Shown piece by piece: positions 49,658-58,669 of a stretch of 64,000 nucleotides of DNA (the first letter of the stretch is position 1; each line of letters starts with the position of its first letter). Made by a program: the position numbers and the translations under genes. The DNA is from an uncultured Bdellovibrionales bacterium (GTDB lineage: Bacteria; Bdellovibrionota; FAC87; UBA2466): contig CALCZU010000121.1 of the NCBI GenBank assembly GCA_937903155.1, forward strand, positions 1 through 64,000, given 5' to 3'. Under the pieces are notes generated by a model. That model saw only the letters and a program-made list of their open reading frames with translations, searched no databases and was not told the origin of the DNA.

Positions 49658-51880
49658 TTACGGATGACGGGAGCCTCTCTCCATTCGAGCCGAGGCTTCT
49701 GTCTTGTAAAATTTGGCTTTCTGGGCATCGCCTTTCATCTCAAAAATTTGCGCGAGTTCCATGAGCGATTCCCCTTCATAAGGTCGCAAACGGGACGATT
49801 CCAAATAAGAAGTTTCAGCTTCATCGAGACGTCCCATTGCCGCAAGACTTCTGCCTAAAAGCTGATGTCCTTGAGGGCTTAAGGGATCGCGTTTCACAAG
49901 CTCTGAAAACTCACGAACCGAATCGTTGTAGCGTCCTAAATTCAAATGGAGAAGTGCGGAAGTAAAAAGTGCAGAGGTTCGGTCCGCGCCGTACTTCTTG
50001 GCTTTTCGGCATTTCTCTTCAACGCCTGAGGCTTCTTCGGCTAAGATTGCGGATAATTTTTCCGGATTGTTTCCGACACTTGAAACTCGCTCTTCTAAAA
50101 GCGAAAACGCGGTCACGCACATCATACTCACTGCAGGCGGATAATCCTGTTCAATCTTTGTCGCCATCAAGAGCGACTCATTCGCCATGGCGTTTTCACC
50201 GAGCAAGATTAGCGTTTCAGAAAGACGCGTCAGCCCCAAAGCCTTGTCAGACTGAGAACGCACACTGAAGAGATTCCAATCTTTCCCTGCTAAGATCTTC
50301 TCCATACGCGTTTTTGCCATCTGGTCGGCGAGGGTTCGATTGCCCGCAGAAGTTCCGCTCTTGAGAAAAATGACCGCTGACTCATCCAGGTAAAAGAGCG
50401 ACCAGTCTGGTTTCATGCTCATGTAACGGATCAGACCGTGAACCATCGGCGTACGTGTCTCAAGCCCCATCGCGGTAATCTTGTATCTTTCGATTTCGGA
50501 TTCAATGAGTCTTGGATGCGCCAGAATATCCATGTACTTTTGAAAGTGCTCACGCGGGTAAACTTCGGCAAATCTACCGTCAAGATACGGCTCGTAGCCT
50601 TTCGCATGAAACCCCATAAAATCTGAAAACTGAACCCCTCCAAAAAAGCGAGGAAGTGTTCCTAGCGATTTCAGTTTTTCAACCGCCTCGGTTGGGAACT
50701 CAAACGAGGAAATTTCTCCTCCGAAACGGCTGTTACTCATTTCGGAACGAAATGCGTTTGTTCCAAATCCCAAGCAAATGATGAGCGTTGCAATGCTTGC
50801 GAGTTTTAAAGGCTTGAGGTTTTGTAAAAACAGAGAGAATTTTGGAAGACTCTTTTCGAGTGAAGCTGCCACTGCGGCCGAAAAGATGGGAAGCGACCAG
50901 AGAACATACAAAGCAATATTTCGTCTCGCGATCACGCTCAATCGAAAGAGAAGAAGAATAAAGACCAAATACCCAACGCCGTAATACGTTAGCTTCTTTT
51001 TGCAATCTTCTTTTTTGAAAGGGTAGACAAAGGCTGCGACTAAAAGAACGGAGTAAATGACGAGCGACCAGGTGTCGGTTGCCCAGACCCCATCTTTAAA
51101 AGGATTCGTCGCTTCGGGAATCGTGGTTCGATAGAACGGATGGTTTAGAACCTCCCAAAGGTGAAACGGGAAAGTCGCTCCTTCCCAGCCTCGAGGATTG
51201 ATAAGGCAAGCACCCATTTGAACGAGCAAGACTTTAAAAAGAGTTTCGTTAAAAACTCTTTTCATCAGGTCAGTTGTTCCCTCTTTCAGAACTTTCTGAA
51301 CGAGAAACAAACCCGTAATCCCTAAACCTAAAAGAAAAAGTCCGTGGGTGTTCACCCAAGCAATTTGAATCAGTGGGATGAACCAAACTAACGAGGACTT
51401 CTGTTTAGTGTCTTTAACCAGAATGAAGATTAGTAAAATTCCAAACAGGTGGGTAAACTGTTCTGGGCGGTGAATCCAACGGAATTCCACGAGGAATAAA
51501 CCGACTGCGCAAAGAAGGAAGAGAAGCAGTGGACTGGATTCTTCCTCTTGCAAATCTGCTGTGACTTTGAAAGTAAAAAAGCCGGTTAAGAAACCTAACG
51601 TCCCGAAGAAAAATGAGACAAGCCAGTAATTCTGCGTGAGCGAGTAGAGCCAATACTGAATGACTTCAAAGCCCCACGTTAAATCCATCCAAGGTGCGTC
51701 CTTAAACGTGTAAGAGAGAAAGTCAGATTCGACAAACTGTTTGTGTTCTAAAATCCAACGGCCCGTACTGAGATGCCACCAAAAATCGAGATCACCGACT
51801 GACTTAAAGGCGAGAAAAAATCCGACGAGGCCCGCAAACAAAGCGAACAAATTTAGATCACGCTGCTTTTGATTTTGCAT
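49658..51880 (-). CDS. GT-C-like multi-pass membrane protein with C-terminal TPRs
   Basis: The 740-residue protein has about 11 hydrophobic helices in residues 10-400 and a TPR region after about 560 ('ALFTSALLHLNLGRYNDSVREFSELVKRDP', 'LLGRSLAAMGRLDEAETSYLESSRLRP'). 'SVGDLDFWWHLSTGRWILEH' near the first loop is the acidic-plus-aromatic motif of many GT-C (polyprenyl-phosphate-sugar-dependent) transferases. It may glycosylate a protein or lipid at the periplasmic face. It is convergent with the RND gene and overlaps the GT9 gene upstream by 23 nt, so the two are co-translated. Confidence 0.75.
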   Translation of the reverse strand: MQNQKQRDLNLFALFAGLVGFFLAFKSVGDLDFWWHLSTGRWILEHKQFVESDFLSYTFKDAPWMDLTWGFEVIQYWLYSLTQNYWLVSFFFGTLGFLTGFFTFKVTADLQEEESSPLLLFLLCAVGLFLVEFRWIHRPEQFTHLFGILLIFILVKDTKQKSSLVWFIPLIQIAWVNTHGLFLLGLGITGLFLVQKVLKEGTTDLMKRVFNETLFKVLLVQMGACLINPRGWEGATFPFHLWEVLNHPFYRTTIPEATNPFKDGVWATDTWSLVIYSVLLVAAFVYPFKKEDCKKKLTYYGVGYLVFILLLFRLSVIARRNIALYVLWSLPIFSAAVAASLEKSLPKFSLFLQNLKPLKLASIATLIICLGFGTNAFRSEMSNSRFGGEISSFEFPTEAVEKLKSLGTLPRFFGGVQFSDFMGFHAKGYEPYLDGRFAEVYPREHFQKYMDILAHPRLIESEIERYKITAMGLETRTPMVHGLIRYMSMKPDWSLFYLDESAVIFLKSGTSAGNRTLADQMAKTRMEKILAGKDWNLFSVRSQSDKALGLTRLSETLILLGENAMANESLLMATKIEQDYPPAVSMMCVTAFSLLEERVSSVGNNPEKLSAILAEEASGVEEKCRKAKKYGADRTSALFTSALLHLNLGRYNDSVREFSELVKRDPLSPQGHQLLGRSLAAMGRLDEAETSYLESSRLRPYEGESLMELAQIFEMKGDAQKAKFYKTEASARMERGSRHP

Positions 51881-53000
51881 TTTCTCTTTCCATGACTTTG
51901 ATGCAGTTTTTAAAGACTGTAGCGACAGTCAATTGCTTCATGCACTGGTTGTCGTTACAAAGGGTTCGTTTTTGTGAGAGGACGCTCAGGCAAGGACTGC
52001 AAGCGAGTCCCACGTAACAACTTTCGGAACCCGATAACTTCGGGCCTGTAAAAAGAGGACTCTCAGGTCCGTACAATCCCACGACAGGGGTTCCGCACCA
52101 CTCTGAGAAATGAAGCATAAAACTATCCACCGAAACCACCATCTCGGCTTCAGACACTTTCACAGCCAAAGATTTTAGGTCTAAGTCGATCAGACACTCG
52201 ACTCTTTCCTTGACGCCCGTTTTCTGTCTCAAGAGGGTTGTCATTTTTTTGATTCGCTTGGCTTCATCTTTAATTCCCGTGAAGTATAAACTGTGTTTTG
52301 GATAAGCCTTGAGAAGATTTTCAGTCAAAGTCATCCATTTTTTTTCATCCCAAAGTCTGTGTAGGCTCAGTTCACTCGCGTTTATATTGATTAAGATTTT
52401 TTCTTTTCGCTTTTGCGAACGGTGTTTTTTCGATTTTACGGCAATTTCAAGACGTTTTGCAAAAGAATCGTAATTGTCGATTAAATGTTTTTCAGAGGAG
52501 TAAGAAATGAGGTGGGTAAAGAGTCTTTCTCTTTTTAATTTTCCCGCAAGAAACCCCATCCGGTAACGAGCGCCAATGGCAAAATGCAGGAGTGCCGTAA
52601 AGTTAGCGGAGGGCTCAAGATCAATACTGAGTTTGAATTTTCTTTTTCTCAATTGGAGAATGAGTTTAATTGCATCGTAGAAAAAATGCAGGCCACTTTT
52701 TCGAAGCGTTAAAATTTCACACTGCATTCCCTGCAGTCTTAGAAACTCCTCGGACTCTTTAAAAGTCACTATCGTCAGCGAATGTTTCTCTTCTTCTAAT
52801 GCCGAAAGAAACGGACTCGCAAGGACCGTGCTGCCCAGTCCCATAAACTTTGTGACGAGGATCGAGTCTTGTTTTTTAAATTCGATTTTTTCTCCCCATA
52901 ACGAACGCTGAGATTGAGTGAAGAGCGAGCACAGGTAAGTGCTTGGAACTCCAACCCAAGTATCAATTTTTCGCATGAGGTCAATCTGCATTTTTCTCAC
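51858..53000 (-). CDS. GT9 (heptosyltransferase-like) glycosyltransferase
   Basis: The 380-residue protein has the GT9 layout: 'SILVTKFMGLGSTVLASPFL' at the N-terminus, 'ARYRMGFLAGK', 'ININASELSLHRLWDEKKWMTLTE' in the donor domain and 'VVSVDSFMLHFSEWCGTPVVGLYGPESP'. These match ADP-heptose:LPS heptosyltransferases and relatives, although Lys for Arg and Ser-Val-Asp replace some typical residues. It likely builds LPS core or another glycan with the GT-C-like protein next to it. A Cys-rich C-terminal segment ('LACSPCLSVLSQKRTLCNDNQC') is common in this family. Confidence 0.82.
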   Translation of the reverse strand: MRKMQIDLMRKIDTWVGVPSTYLCSLFTQSQRSLWGEKIEFKKQDSILVTKFMGLGSTVLASPFLSALEEEKHSLTIVTFKESEEFLRLQGMQCEILTLRKSGLHFFYDAIKLILQLRKRKFKLSIDLEPSANFTALLHFAIGARYRMGFLAGKLKRERLFTHLISYSSEKHLIDNYDSFAKRLEIAVKSKKHRSQKRKEKILININASELSLHRLWDEKKWMTLTENLLKAYPKHSLYFTGIKDEAKRIKKMTTLLRQKTGVKERVECLIDLDLKSLAVKVSEAEMVVSVDSFMLHFSEWCGTPVVGLYGPESPLFTGPKLSGSESCYVGLACSPCLSVLSQKRTLCNDNQCMKQLTVATVFKNCIKVMERENAKSKAA

Positions 53001-53092
53001 TCACTCCAAATCAGCTACTTATCGGAGTAAAATCAGCCTCGAATGAGAAAAATTTCTGCGAAATTAATGTATTGAGTCAGTAAAGCTGAACG

Positions 53093-54049
53093 CTATTTTC
53101 TCTCGAGGAGGTAGACCTCTAGTTTATCAAATGAGCCCGTCCAACCTTGAGTCATTCCCGGTTTTGCTTTGACAAAAGTTTCGAGTTCTTCGCGAGTCAC
53201 GTTTCCGTATGCTTCCCACGTGACCGTCACTCGCGTTTTTTCAGGACCTTCTTCGGTGAATGTGACTGTGGTCAGCATCGTTTCGGGCCACGTCGGTGCC
53301 ATCGGATGGCGAGAAATATTTTCTTTTTCATCACAGAACTGTTGCGTATAAACGATGCGATTGGGTTTGTGCATTTCGAGATAATTCGCGCGTCCATACA
53401 TTTTCAATTCCGCTCCATTGGTCATGAGATAAAGTGTTTTACCGCCAGGTTTGATATCCGCGTGGATAAAACTCATGGTCATTCCCGTCGGTGCTAACCA
53501 CTGCGAAAAATGTTTTGGGTTGGTCCACATTTCGTACATCACTTCGAGCGAAGCATCGAAACTTCGATTAATTACAAATTGATCTTTTCCGGACGCTTCC
53601 TTGGACAAATATTCGGCGAGCCTGTCCCAAGTCGCATTTCCACCGGCTTTTTTAATGTGTTTGGCAATTTCCTCCGCCGCTTCGGGAGTCGCAAGCGTCA
53701 TGGTCATGTCCATTTTTGTTTTGCCTTTAGTTTCGGAAAAATTCACCGTCACTCGAAAAAGCGGCGGTCTGTCTTCGTATCCGCCATGGTCGTAGACTAG
53801 GCGCGAATATTTTTCCACTTCGAAGTACTTTGTGTGATTGGGATAATCGACGCCATCGGGGCCATGCATGGTGTAACGCCAATCTCCTCCGACTCTGAGA
53901 TCTTTACTATGCGTCGTCAGCGTAAAGCCGCGAGGTCCCCACCATTGGGCGACTTGTTCGGGCTCCGTCCAAGCGTCCCACACGGCCTTCACAGGGGCAT
54001 CGTAGATTCGAGTGATTTTAATTTCATTGGATTTATTTTTTGCGGCCAT
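53093..54049 (-). CDS. Tandem AHSA1/SRPBCC-domain protein
   Basis: The 318-residue protein is two SRPBCC (START-like) domains of the AHSA1 type in tandem, residues 1-150 and 155-318. Each begins with the typical 'R.YDAPVKAVWDAWTEPEQVAQWWGP' or 'RSFDASLEVMYEMWTNPKHFSQWLAP' motif. Such proteins bind hydrophobic ligands and are commonly encoded beside ArsR-type regulators. The upstream ArsR gene overlaps it by 17 nt. Ligand and function are unknown. Confidence 0.9.
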   Translation of the reverse strand: MAAKNKSNEIKITRIYDAPVKAVWDAWTEPEQVAQWWGPRGFTLTTHSKDLRVGGDWRYTMHGPDGVDYPNHTKYFEVEKYSRLVYDHGGYEDRPPLFRVTVNFSETKGKTKMDMTMTLATPEAAEEIAKHIKKAGGNATWDRLAEYLSKEASGKDQFVINRSFDASLEVMYEMWTNPKHFSQWLAPTGMTMSFIHADIKPGGKTLYLMTNGAELKMYGRANYLEMHKPNRIVYTQQFCDEKENISRHPMAPTWPETMLTTVTFTEEGPEKTRVTVTWEAYGNVTREELETFVKAKPGMTQGWTGSFDKLEVYLLERK

Positions 54050-54398
54050 GTTTTTTCTCCTTCAAATCTTTCTTTGTGACGGTTTTCAAATAGGCATCCA
54101 AACGATCAAAACTTTCTTCCCAAAAAACGCGATACTGCTCCATCCAGTCGGAAACATTTTTGAGCGGTTCTCCGTTGATTCGGCAAGGTCGCCACTGCGC
54201 TTCGCGACTTTTTGTAATGAGTCCCGCCTTTTCGAGAACCTTCAGATGTTTCGTAATCGCCGGAAGGCTCATGTCTTTGAGAAAAGGTTTTGCAAGGTCA
54301 GAGACATTGGCCTCCCCTTTTGACAGGCGTGCAAGCATCGCCCGACGGGTCGGATCCGAAAGGGCTGAAAATGTGAGACTTAACGTATCTTGCATCAT
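54033..54398 (-). CDS. ArsR-family transcriptional repressor
   Basis: The 121-residue protein is a winged-helix ArsR/SmtB-type regulator ('FSALSDPTRRAMLARLSKGEANVSDLAKPF', 'LPAITKHLKVLEKAGLITKSREAQWR'). It lacks a Cys metal site, as is usual for the group paired with AHSA1 proteins. Two adjacent ATGs start it. It lies directly behind a near-perfect inverted repeat that should be its operator. Confidence 0.92.
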   Translation of the reverse strand: MMQDTLSLTFSALSDPTRRAMLARLSKGEANVSDLAKPFLKDMSLPAITKHLKVLEKAGLITKSREAQWRPCRINGEPLKNVSDWMEQYRVFWEESFDRLDAYLKTVTKKDLKEKKHGRKK

Positions 54399-54400
54399 AA

Positions 54401-54433
54401 TTTACCTATAGGTTAATTAACCATATAGTTAAA
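54401..54433. promoter_or_regulatory. Operator-like inverted repeat upstream of the ArsR gene
   Basis: TTTACCTATAGGTTAA (54401-54416) and TTAACCATATAGTTAAA (54417-54433) form an almost symmetric AT-rich 33-bp palindrome with one length difference. It is 3 nt ahead of the start codon, consistent with autorepression. Confidence 0.7.
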
Positions 54434-54487
54434 TATAAAGCATTCGGACAATGGGGTCAATAGGGGCAATTGTGAAGTTTTTAAGGC

Positions 54488-54518
54488 AAAAAAAAAGAGC
54501 CCATCGCGAGATGGGCTC
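54488..54518 (-). terminator. Intrinsic terminator of the PVIPVNPGN-repeat gene
   Basis: On the minus strand GAGCCCATC, loop TCGC and GATGGGCTC form a perfect 9-bp stem followed by nine T (54496-54488). It lies 26 nt after the stop of the gene at 54544-56568. Confidence 0.9.
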
Positions 54519-54543
54519 CTCTTTCAAAAAATGGACTTAGGGA

Positions 54544-56568
54544 TTACTTCGACTTGATAGCGCTTTTCGCTTTCGTCGAGACCGCCCCGCGGTCAACACG
54601 GTATCGAGTGGATCCTTGTTGAACCACTTGGCCATTCACTCCCACGGGTCCGACAGGAATGATGGGATTGCCAGGGTTGACTGGAATCACAGGATTGCCA
54701 GGGTTCACCGGAATCACAGGGTTACCAGGGTTCACCGGAATCACAGGGTTTCCAGGGTTGACTGGAATCACAGGATTGCCAGGGTTCACCGGAATCACGG
54801 GATTACCAGGGTTCACCGGAATCACAGGATTTCCAGGGTTGACTGGAATCACAGGGTTACCTGGGTTCACCGGAATCACGGGATTTCCAGGGTTGACTGG
54901 AATCACAGGATTGCCAGGGATTACTGGATTCGGACTGTAAGGAATCGGCTGAGTTCCGGGTCCATAAGTAATCGGAGGAATTCCTGGTGGATAATACGGC
55001 GTCACTCCGCCAGGAGTGTATGGATAAGGTTGTCCGTATCGCGTACCAGGAGGATTAAAGTACTGATTTGAAATTGCGGTACAAGCCGGATTTTGTAATC
55101 CCAACGGATTCATTCCCACTCCGTTATTCAAACAACCCGCCAATGGATTTGTTCCAAAGGGAGAAATCGGCATCTGCTGACATTGTAAGCCTACACAATT
55201 CACATTCTGACAGAAGGGTCCCGTGCAAGACGATCCAAATACAGACGGATACGTCGTTGTTTCAGGGAAGTATGATGAACCTCCGCCACCGTAGTAAGGA
55301 GTGACTCCGCAAGAAGTACAACCCGAGAAGCCACCACTAAATCCGCCGGAAATAATCGGCGGAATCGGTGCAGGAGCGGCCGCGTAAAACATCGGGGGAT
55401 AAGCCTGCCGAATCGGTTGTTGAACCGGATACTGCGGGAACGGTGTAAAATCTCGATCTCTATCGTGATCGCGCGAGTAAGACGGTTGATAAGGTTGAAT
55501 GGGCGGCTGATAATTCGAACCGTTTTGACGGTACGGCTGTCCCATATAAAGTCCTGGATTATAGAGAGAAGGATTGTAATCACTTCCCGAATATCCGTAA
55601 TTCTGCGGCTGATAAGCATATTTAGAAGGATCGTATTTATAATCGTTCGGCTTATATTGATAAGGCGTTGGAGTATAAGCTTCTTTTTGTACGACTGGAG
55701 GAACAACGTCTGGCACAACTACCGGGGGTGTCGGTTGTTGCACATAAGGTTGAGGTTGTGGTTGAACACCGTAACCACCTTGGCCACCTTGATAACATTT
55801 TGCTCCAGGAACTTTGCAAGGTCCGCCCACCACTTGGCCGTTCGACTGCACTGCTGAAAGATTGTCAGCTGTAGGAGTCAGTTGGCACCAGTTTGAGGCT
55901 TCGACTTGTTTCAAGGATTCCGCTAGAGCGAAACTATTCTCTGTTTTCACATCGACTTGTTCCGGTGAAAACATTGCAAACATCTTTGTAAACTTATCCG
56001 AAATTTGTTTATCTACGATAAACTTATTGGGATCGGTTTTTGAAGACTGTAATTTTGCATTGTAATATTCTGTAATTTGATTTTTACAAGTAACCCAGTC
56101 TTTTGCCGAGAGACTGACTTCCCATAAGTTTTCTTTCAGTACCGCTTCTTTGACGCCTTTCGAAAGGAGCGCGTCTCCAAAGCAGCGATCCATCGTTTCG
56201 CCGAGCGCTTTTGAACTCGAATCCGCGACTTCGCAACCCGTGATTCCATCACGGTGTTCTTTAAAATTCTTGACCCATTTGACGGCCTTGACGAGATCAG
56301 GACTAGAGAGCTGGACTTTGAAGAGTCCTTTCTCAGAGTCGTAAGACTTCTGTCCTTTGGCTTCTCCCGCCTTCTTTGACCAAGCTTCGAACTTCGTCGC
56401 AAGCGTGTCATATTCAGCAAACCGATTTTGCGCTCGGGTCGCCGCATCCGTCGCCTGCTGCGCAGACGTCGAATCACCCTCATGCGTCTCCGCTCTTAAG
56501 GATGCCGACAAACCAAATTGCAAGATCACAAAACTATAAACTAAACGACGTAAAAACAACTTCCGCAT
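54544..56568 (-). CDS. Secreted Pro/Tyr/Gly-rich protein with 9-residue tandem repeats
   Basis: The 674-residue protein begins with a Sec signal peptide ('LRRLVYSFVILQFGLSASLRA'). Residues about 25-250 form a helical domain of unknown function with four Cys. After that come Pro/Tyr/Gln-rich stretches ('YQPQNYGYSGSDYNPSLYN'), a Gly/Cys-rich middle and about ten copies of PVIPVNPGN ahead of a short basic tail. No catalytic motif is seen. The composition suggests an extended surface or matrix protein. It resembles the protein at 33171-35048 only in general build. Confidence 0.7.
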   Translation of the reverse strand: MRKLFLRRLVYSFVILQFGLSASLRAETHEGDSTSAQQATDAATRAQNRFAEYDTLATKFEAWSKKAGEAKGQKSYDSEKGLFKVQLSSPDLVKAVKWVKNFKEHRDGITGCEVADSSSKALGETMDRCFGDALLSKGVKEAVLKENLWEVSLSAKDWVTCKNQITEYYNAKLQSSKTDPNKFIVDKQISDKFTKMFAMFSPEQVDVKTENSFALAESLKQVEASNWCQLTPTADNLSAVQSNGQVVGGPCKVPGAKCYQGGQGGYGVQPQPQPYVQQPTPPVVVPDVVPPVVQKEAYTPTPYQYKPNDYKYDPSKYAYQPQNYGYSGSDYNPSLYNPGLYMGQPYRQNGSNYQPPIQPYQPSYSRDHDRDRDFTPFPQYPVQQPIRQAYPPMFYAAAPAPIPPIISGGFSGGFSGCTSCGVTPYYGGGGSSYFPETTTYPSVFGSSCTGPFCQNVNCVGLQCQQMPISPFGTNPLAGCLNNGVGMNPLGLQNPACTAISNQYFNPPGTRYGQPYPYTPGGVTPYYPPGIPPITYGPGTQPIPYSPNPVIPGNPVIPVNPGNPVIPVNPGNPVIPVNPGNPVIPVNPGNPVIPVNPGNPVIPVNPGNPVIPVNPGNPVIPVNPGNPVIPVNPGNPIIPVGPVGVNGQVVQQGSTRYRVDRGAVSTKAKSAIKSK
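54665..54931. repeat. Nine-copy 27-bp tandem repeat
   Basis: Units of 27 bp (for example GGATTGCCAGGG followed by TTCACCGGAATCACA) repeat nine times, with a partial tenth, inside the secreted-protein gene. Units alternate irregularly between GTTGACT and GTTCACC variants. The other strand stays open and reads as a collagen-like Gly-x-y pattern. Confidence 0.9.
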
Positions 56569-56811
56569 ACACTAACCTTTCACATCCGCAACTACAGATC
56601 ATTTTCAGAATCACGGTAATTTAAAGCAGCATACGTACAACACACTTCGAATACTGTTCGATAATGCACTGACCGTTCCAACGCCCTCTGTGCTGAAGAA
56701 GAGTTTTGTAGACAAGCAGTCTTCTATTCAATTCTTAGACAAATGGGGTCCACGAAAAATTAAGTAGTGATTTTTATTGGGAGTTTAAATTGAGTGAATA
56801 AAATACAGACA

Positions 56812-56828
56812 GCGACAAAAAATGTCGC
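56812..56828 (-). terminator. Small hairpin after the M15 peptidase gene
   Basis: GCGACA (56812-56817), five A and TGTCGC (56823-56828) form a 6-bp stem 10 nt after the stop of the gene at 56838. The U-tract is weak, so termination strength is uncertain. The remaining gap to 56569 (about 240 nt) shows nothing else. Confidence 0.4.
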
Positions 56829-56837
56829 GATTTACGG

Positions 56838-57533
56838 CTATCCGTTTTGAGGCTTGAGAAGATTCACATTCAAAAAATACTGTGAAAATATTGTTTCGAT
56901 GTCGGAAAGAATGGTTTCTTTCAATTCAATAGGTGTGATTTTGATGACTTGTTCAATCAAAATCACAGAGTGGGACTTTAAAAACTTGTCGGCGAGAGGG
57001 GCATAACTAATATGCCACCGCTCGGGACTGACGCCCCCCAGATCCTTCGCATAGGGTCTAAAAAAACCGTACTGTTCCATGTTTTGATCGAGCCATTGGT
57101 GCATTTTTGAAAAATAGCCCTGCCCTTCGAACTCCGAGGGAATGAGTTGAACTTGGTAGCCTTCAGGCAACGATTTTCTATCGTAGACATCGAGGTCTGT
57201 TCCCCAATGGTGTCGACTGAGCCCTGGGAGAGCCGACCATCTTAAAATCGATGAAACAATTTCTTTCGGAGTCAGTTTTGAAAATTCCAAGGGCTTGGCC
57301 TGAGAATCCAAGAGAGGTCTTTGACCCGTCGCTTTCGCATTCCAAATTTTTAGTTGTGCTTCAAATGATCGAAAACTGCTTGCGATTCCTAATTCGAAAC
57401 CGTTCTTTTTCAGAGCGTCCGAGAGCGAGGTCAGCGCAACACTCATCCCCTGGTGGATTCGTGCATTTTCACTCCCCCAAGGCATGACGTGCTCTTCGGT
57501 TTGACCACGCAGCACTAAATTGTCTGATTTCAT
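56838..57533 (-). CDS. M15 family D-Ala-D-Ala carboxypeptidase-like protein (VanY type)
   Basis: The 231-residue protein has the M15B zinc motifs: 'SRHHWGTDLDVYD' (His and Asp ligands) and 'SPERWHISY' (Glu and His). 'GIASSFRSFEAQLKIWNAKATG' is the substrate-groove segment. Members trim D-Ala from peptidoglycan stem peptides. No signal peptide or membrane segment is visible, which is unusual for a periplasmic enzyme. It stands alone upstream of the repeat-rich secreted protein on the same strand. Confidence 0.87.
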   Translation of the reverse strand: MKSDNLVLRGQTEEHVMPWGSENARIHQGMSVALTSLSDALKKNGFELGIASSFRSFEAQLKIWNAKATGQRPLLDSQAKPLEFSKLTPKEIVSSILRWSALPGLSRHHWGTDLDVYDRKSLPEGYQVQLIPSEFEGQGYFSKMHQWLDQNMEQYGFFRPYAKDLGGVSPERWHISYAPLADKFLKSHSVILIEQVIKITPIELKETILSDIETIFSQYFLNVNLLKPQNG

Positions 57534-57550
57534 TCTTGTATTATAACGGA

Positions 57551-58669
57551 TTAATCTAAGGCCTGCTCGAAGATCCGGTAGTTTTTATAACGTTTTGCGC
57601 CGAAAATCCCGATGCTTTTCATCATGGGCTCATTACTTTCTTCGATCCAGGAGAGTTCCCCACCTACCCACTTGTGCTGCCCTCGGACGAAACTTTCTGA
57701 GTAAAAAAGGGCCGCGATGCCAGTGTTTTGATACTCGGGCTTCATGCCTAGAACCGCGAGGCGAATTTCTTTCGGCTTTGAGGTCTTCATCAACCAAGCA
57801 AATTTTAAGATTCTTGCAAGCGTATTTTTATGCTTCTTTGCCTTCCACATAAATTCATTCACATTGGGAATGAACATGCAAAAACCAATCGGTACACCGT
57901 CTTTTTCGGCTACCATGACCATCTCAGGATCCACGACTTGTTTCAAATCGTCGGCGGCATATTGCAAATCTTCATACGAAATGGGAACAAATCCCCAATT
58001 GCGTTTTAAAGTGTCATTGTAGAGTTCTTGAATCACTTTTAATTCTTCATCTAAGCGCTTCATTTCGATACTGCGCAAAGTAATTCCGCTTTTTTTCTTT
58101 ACGCGATCTAAAACGCGCAAAACTTTTTCAGGCGTTCCGCCAGCAGAAGAGAGATAGTACGCGTAGAGATCGCGCGCTTTCGTAAGTCCTAACTGCAAAT
58201 AGATTTTTTCATAGTAAGCGGGATTAAAAGGCATCGAAACAAAAGGAATGGATTCAAAGCCTTCGACTAAAAGACCGCATTCGTCATTGACGGTAGGACT
58301 ATAGGGCCCGCGGATTTCTGAGAGCCCTTCGGCGCGAATGACTTCTTTCGCTTTTTCATAAAGCGCGCGGGCGACTTCGACATCGTCGATAAAATCAAAA
58401 AAACCGAAAAATCCGACTTTGTCTTTGTAATACTCATTGTGGTTTCGGTTGACGACCGCGGCAATTCGTCCCACCACTTTTCCCTCTCGATACGCCAACA
58501 TGGGAAAAAGCTTTCCGTGTTTTTGCGCAGGAGACTTAGGAGAAAAAAACTTTACGATACTGCCCGGAAATGGAGGAACAAAATAAGGTTCGTTGGAATG
58601 GATCGCCTCAGGCGTTCTCTCGAAGAGTTTCAGTTCCGCTTTCGTCTTGCAATTTAAGATCGTAACCAC
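57551..58669 (-). CDS. GNAT-fold N-acyltransferase, candidate bacterial ceramide synthase
   Basis: The 372-residue protein has a split GNAT pattern: 'LAYREGKVVGRIAAVVNRNHNEYYKDKVGFFGFFD' in the first half and 'VAEKDGVPIGFCMFIPNVNEF' with 'LGMKPEYQNTGIAALFYSESF' in the second. Its start overlaps the serine palmitoyltransferase-like gene by 62 nt. In Caulobacter, bacterial ceramide synthase is a GNAT-family protein encoded near spt, so acylation of a long-chain base is a reasonable hypothesis. Simple N-acetylation of another substrate is the alternative. Confidence 0.7.
   Translation of the reverse strand: MVTILNCKTKAELKLFERTPEAIHSNEPYFVPPFPGSIVKFFSPKSPAQKHGKLFPMLAYREGKVVGRIAAVVNRNHNEYYKDKVGFFGFFDFIDDVEVARALYEKAKEVIRAEGLSEIRGPYSPTVNDECGLLVEGFESIPFVSMPFNPAYYEKIYLQLGLTKARDLYAYYLSSAGGTPEKVLRVLDRVKKKSGITLRSIEMKRLDEELKVIQELYNDTLKRNWGFVPISYEDLQYAADDLKQVVDPEMVMVAEKDGVPIGFCMFIPNVNEFMWKAKKHKNTLARILKFAWLMKTSKPKEIRLAVLGMKPEYQNTGIAALFYSESFVRGQHKWVGGELSWIEESNEPMMKSIGIFGAKRYKNYRIFEQALD

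Noticed and set aside
54659..54940. Collagen-like open frame on the plus strand
   Set aside because: It is the antisense of the PVIPVNPGN repeats; the sense gene has a signal peptide, a full-length frame and a terminator.
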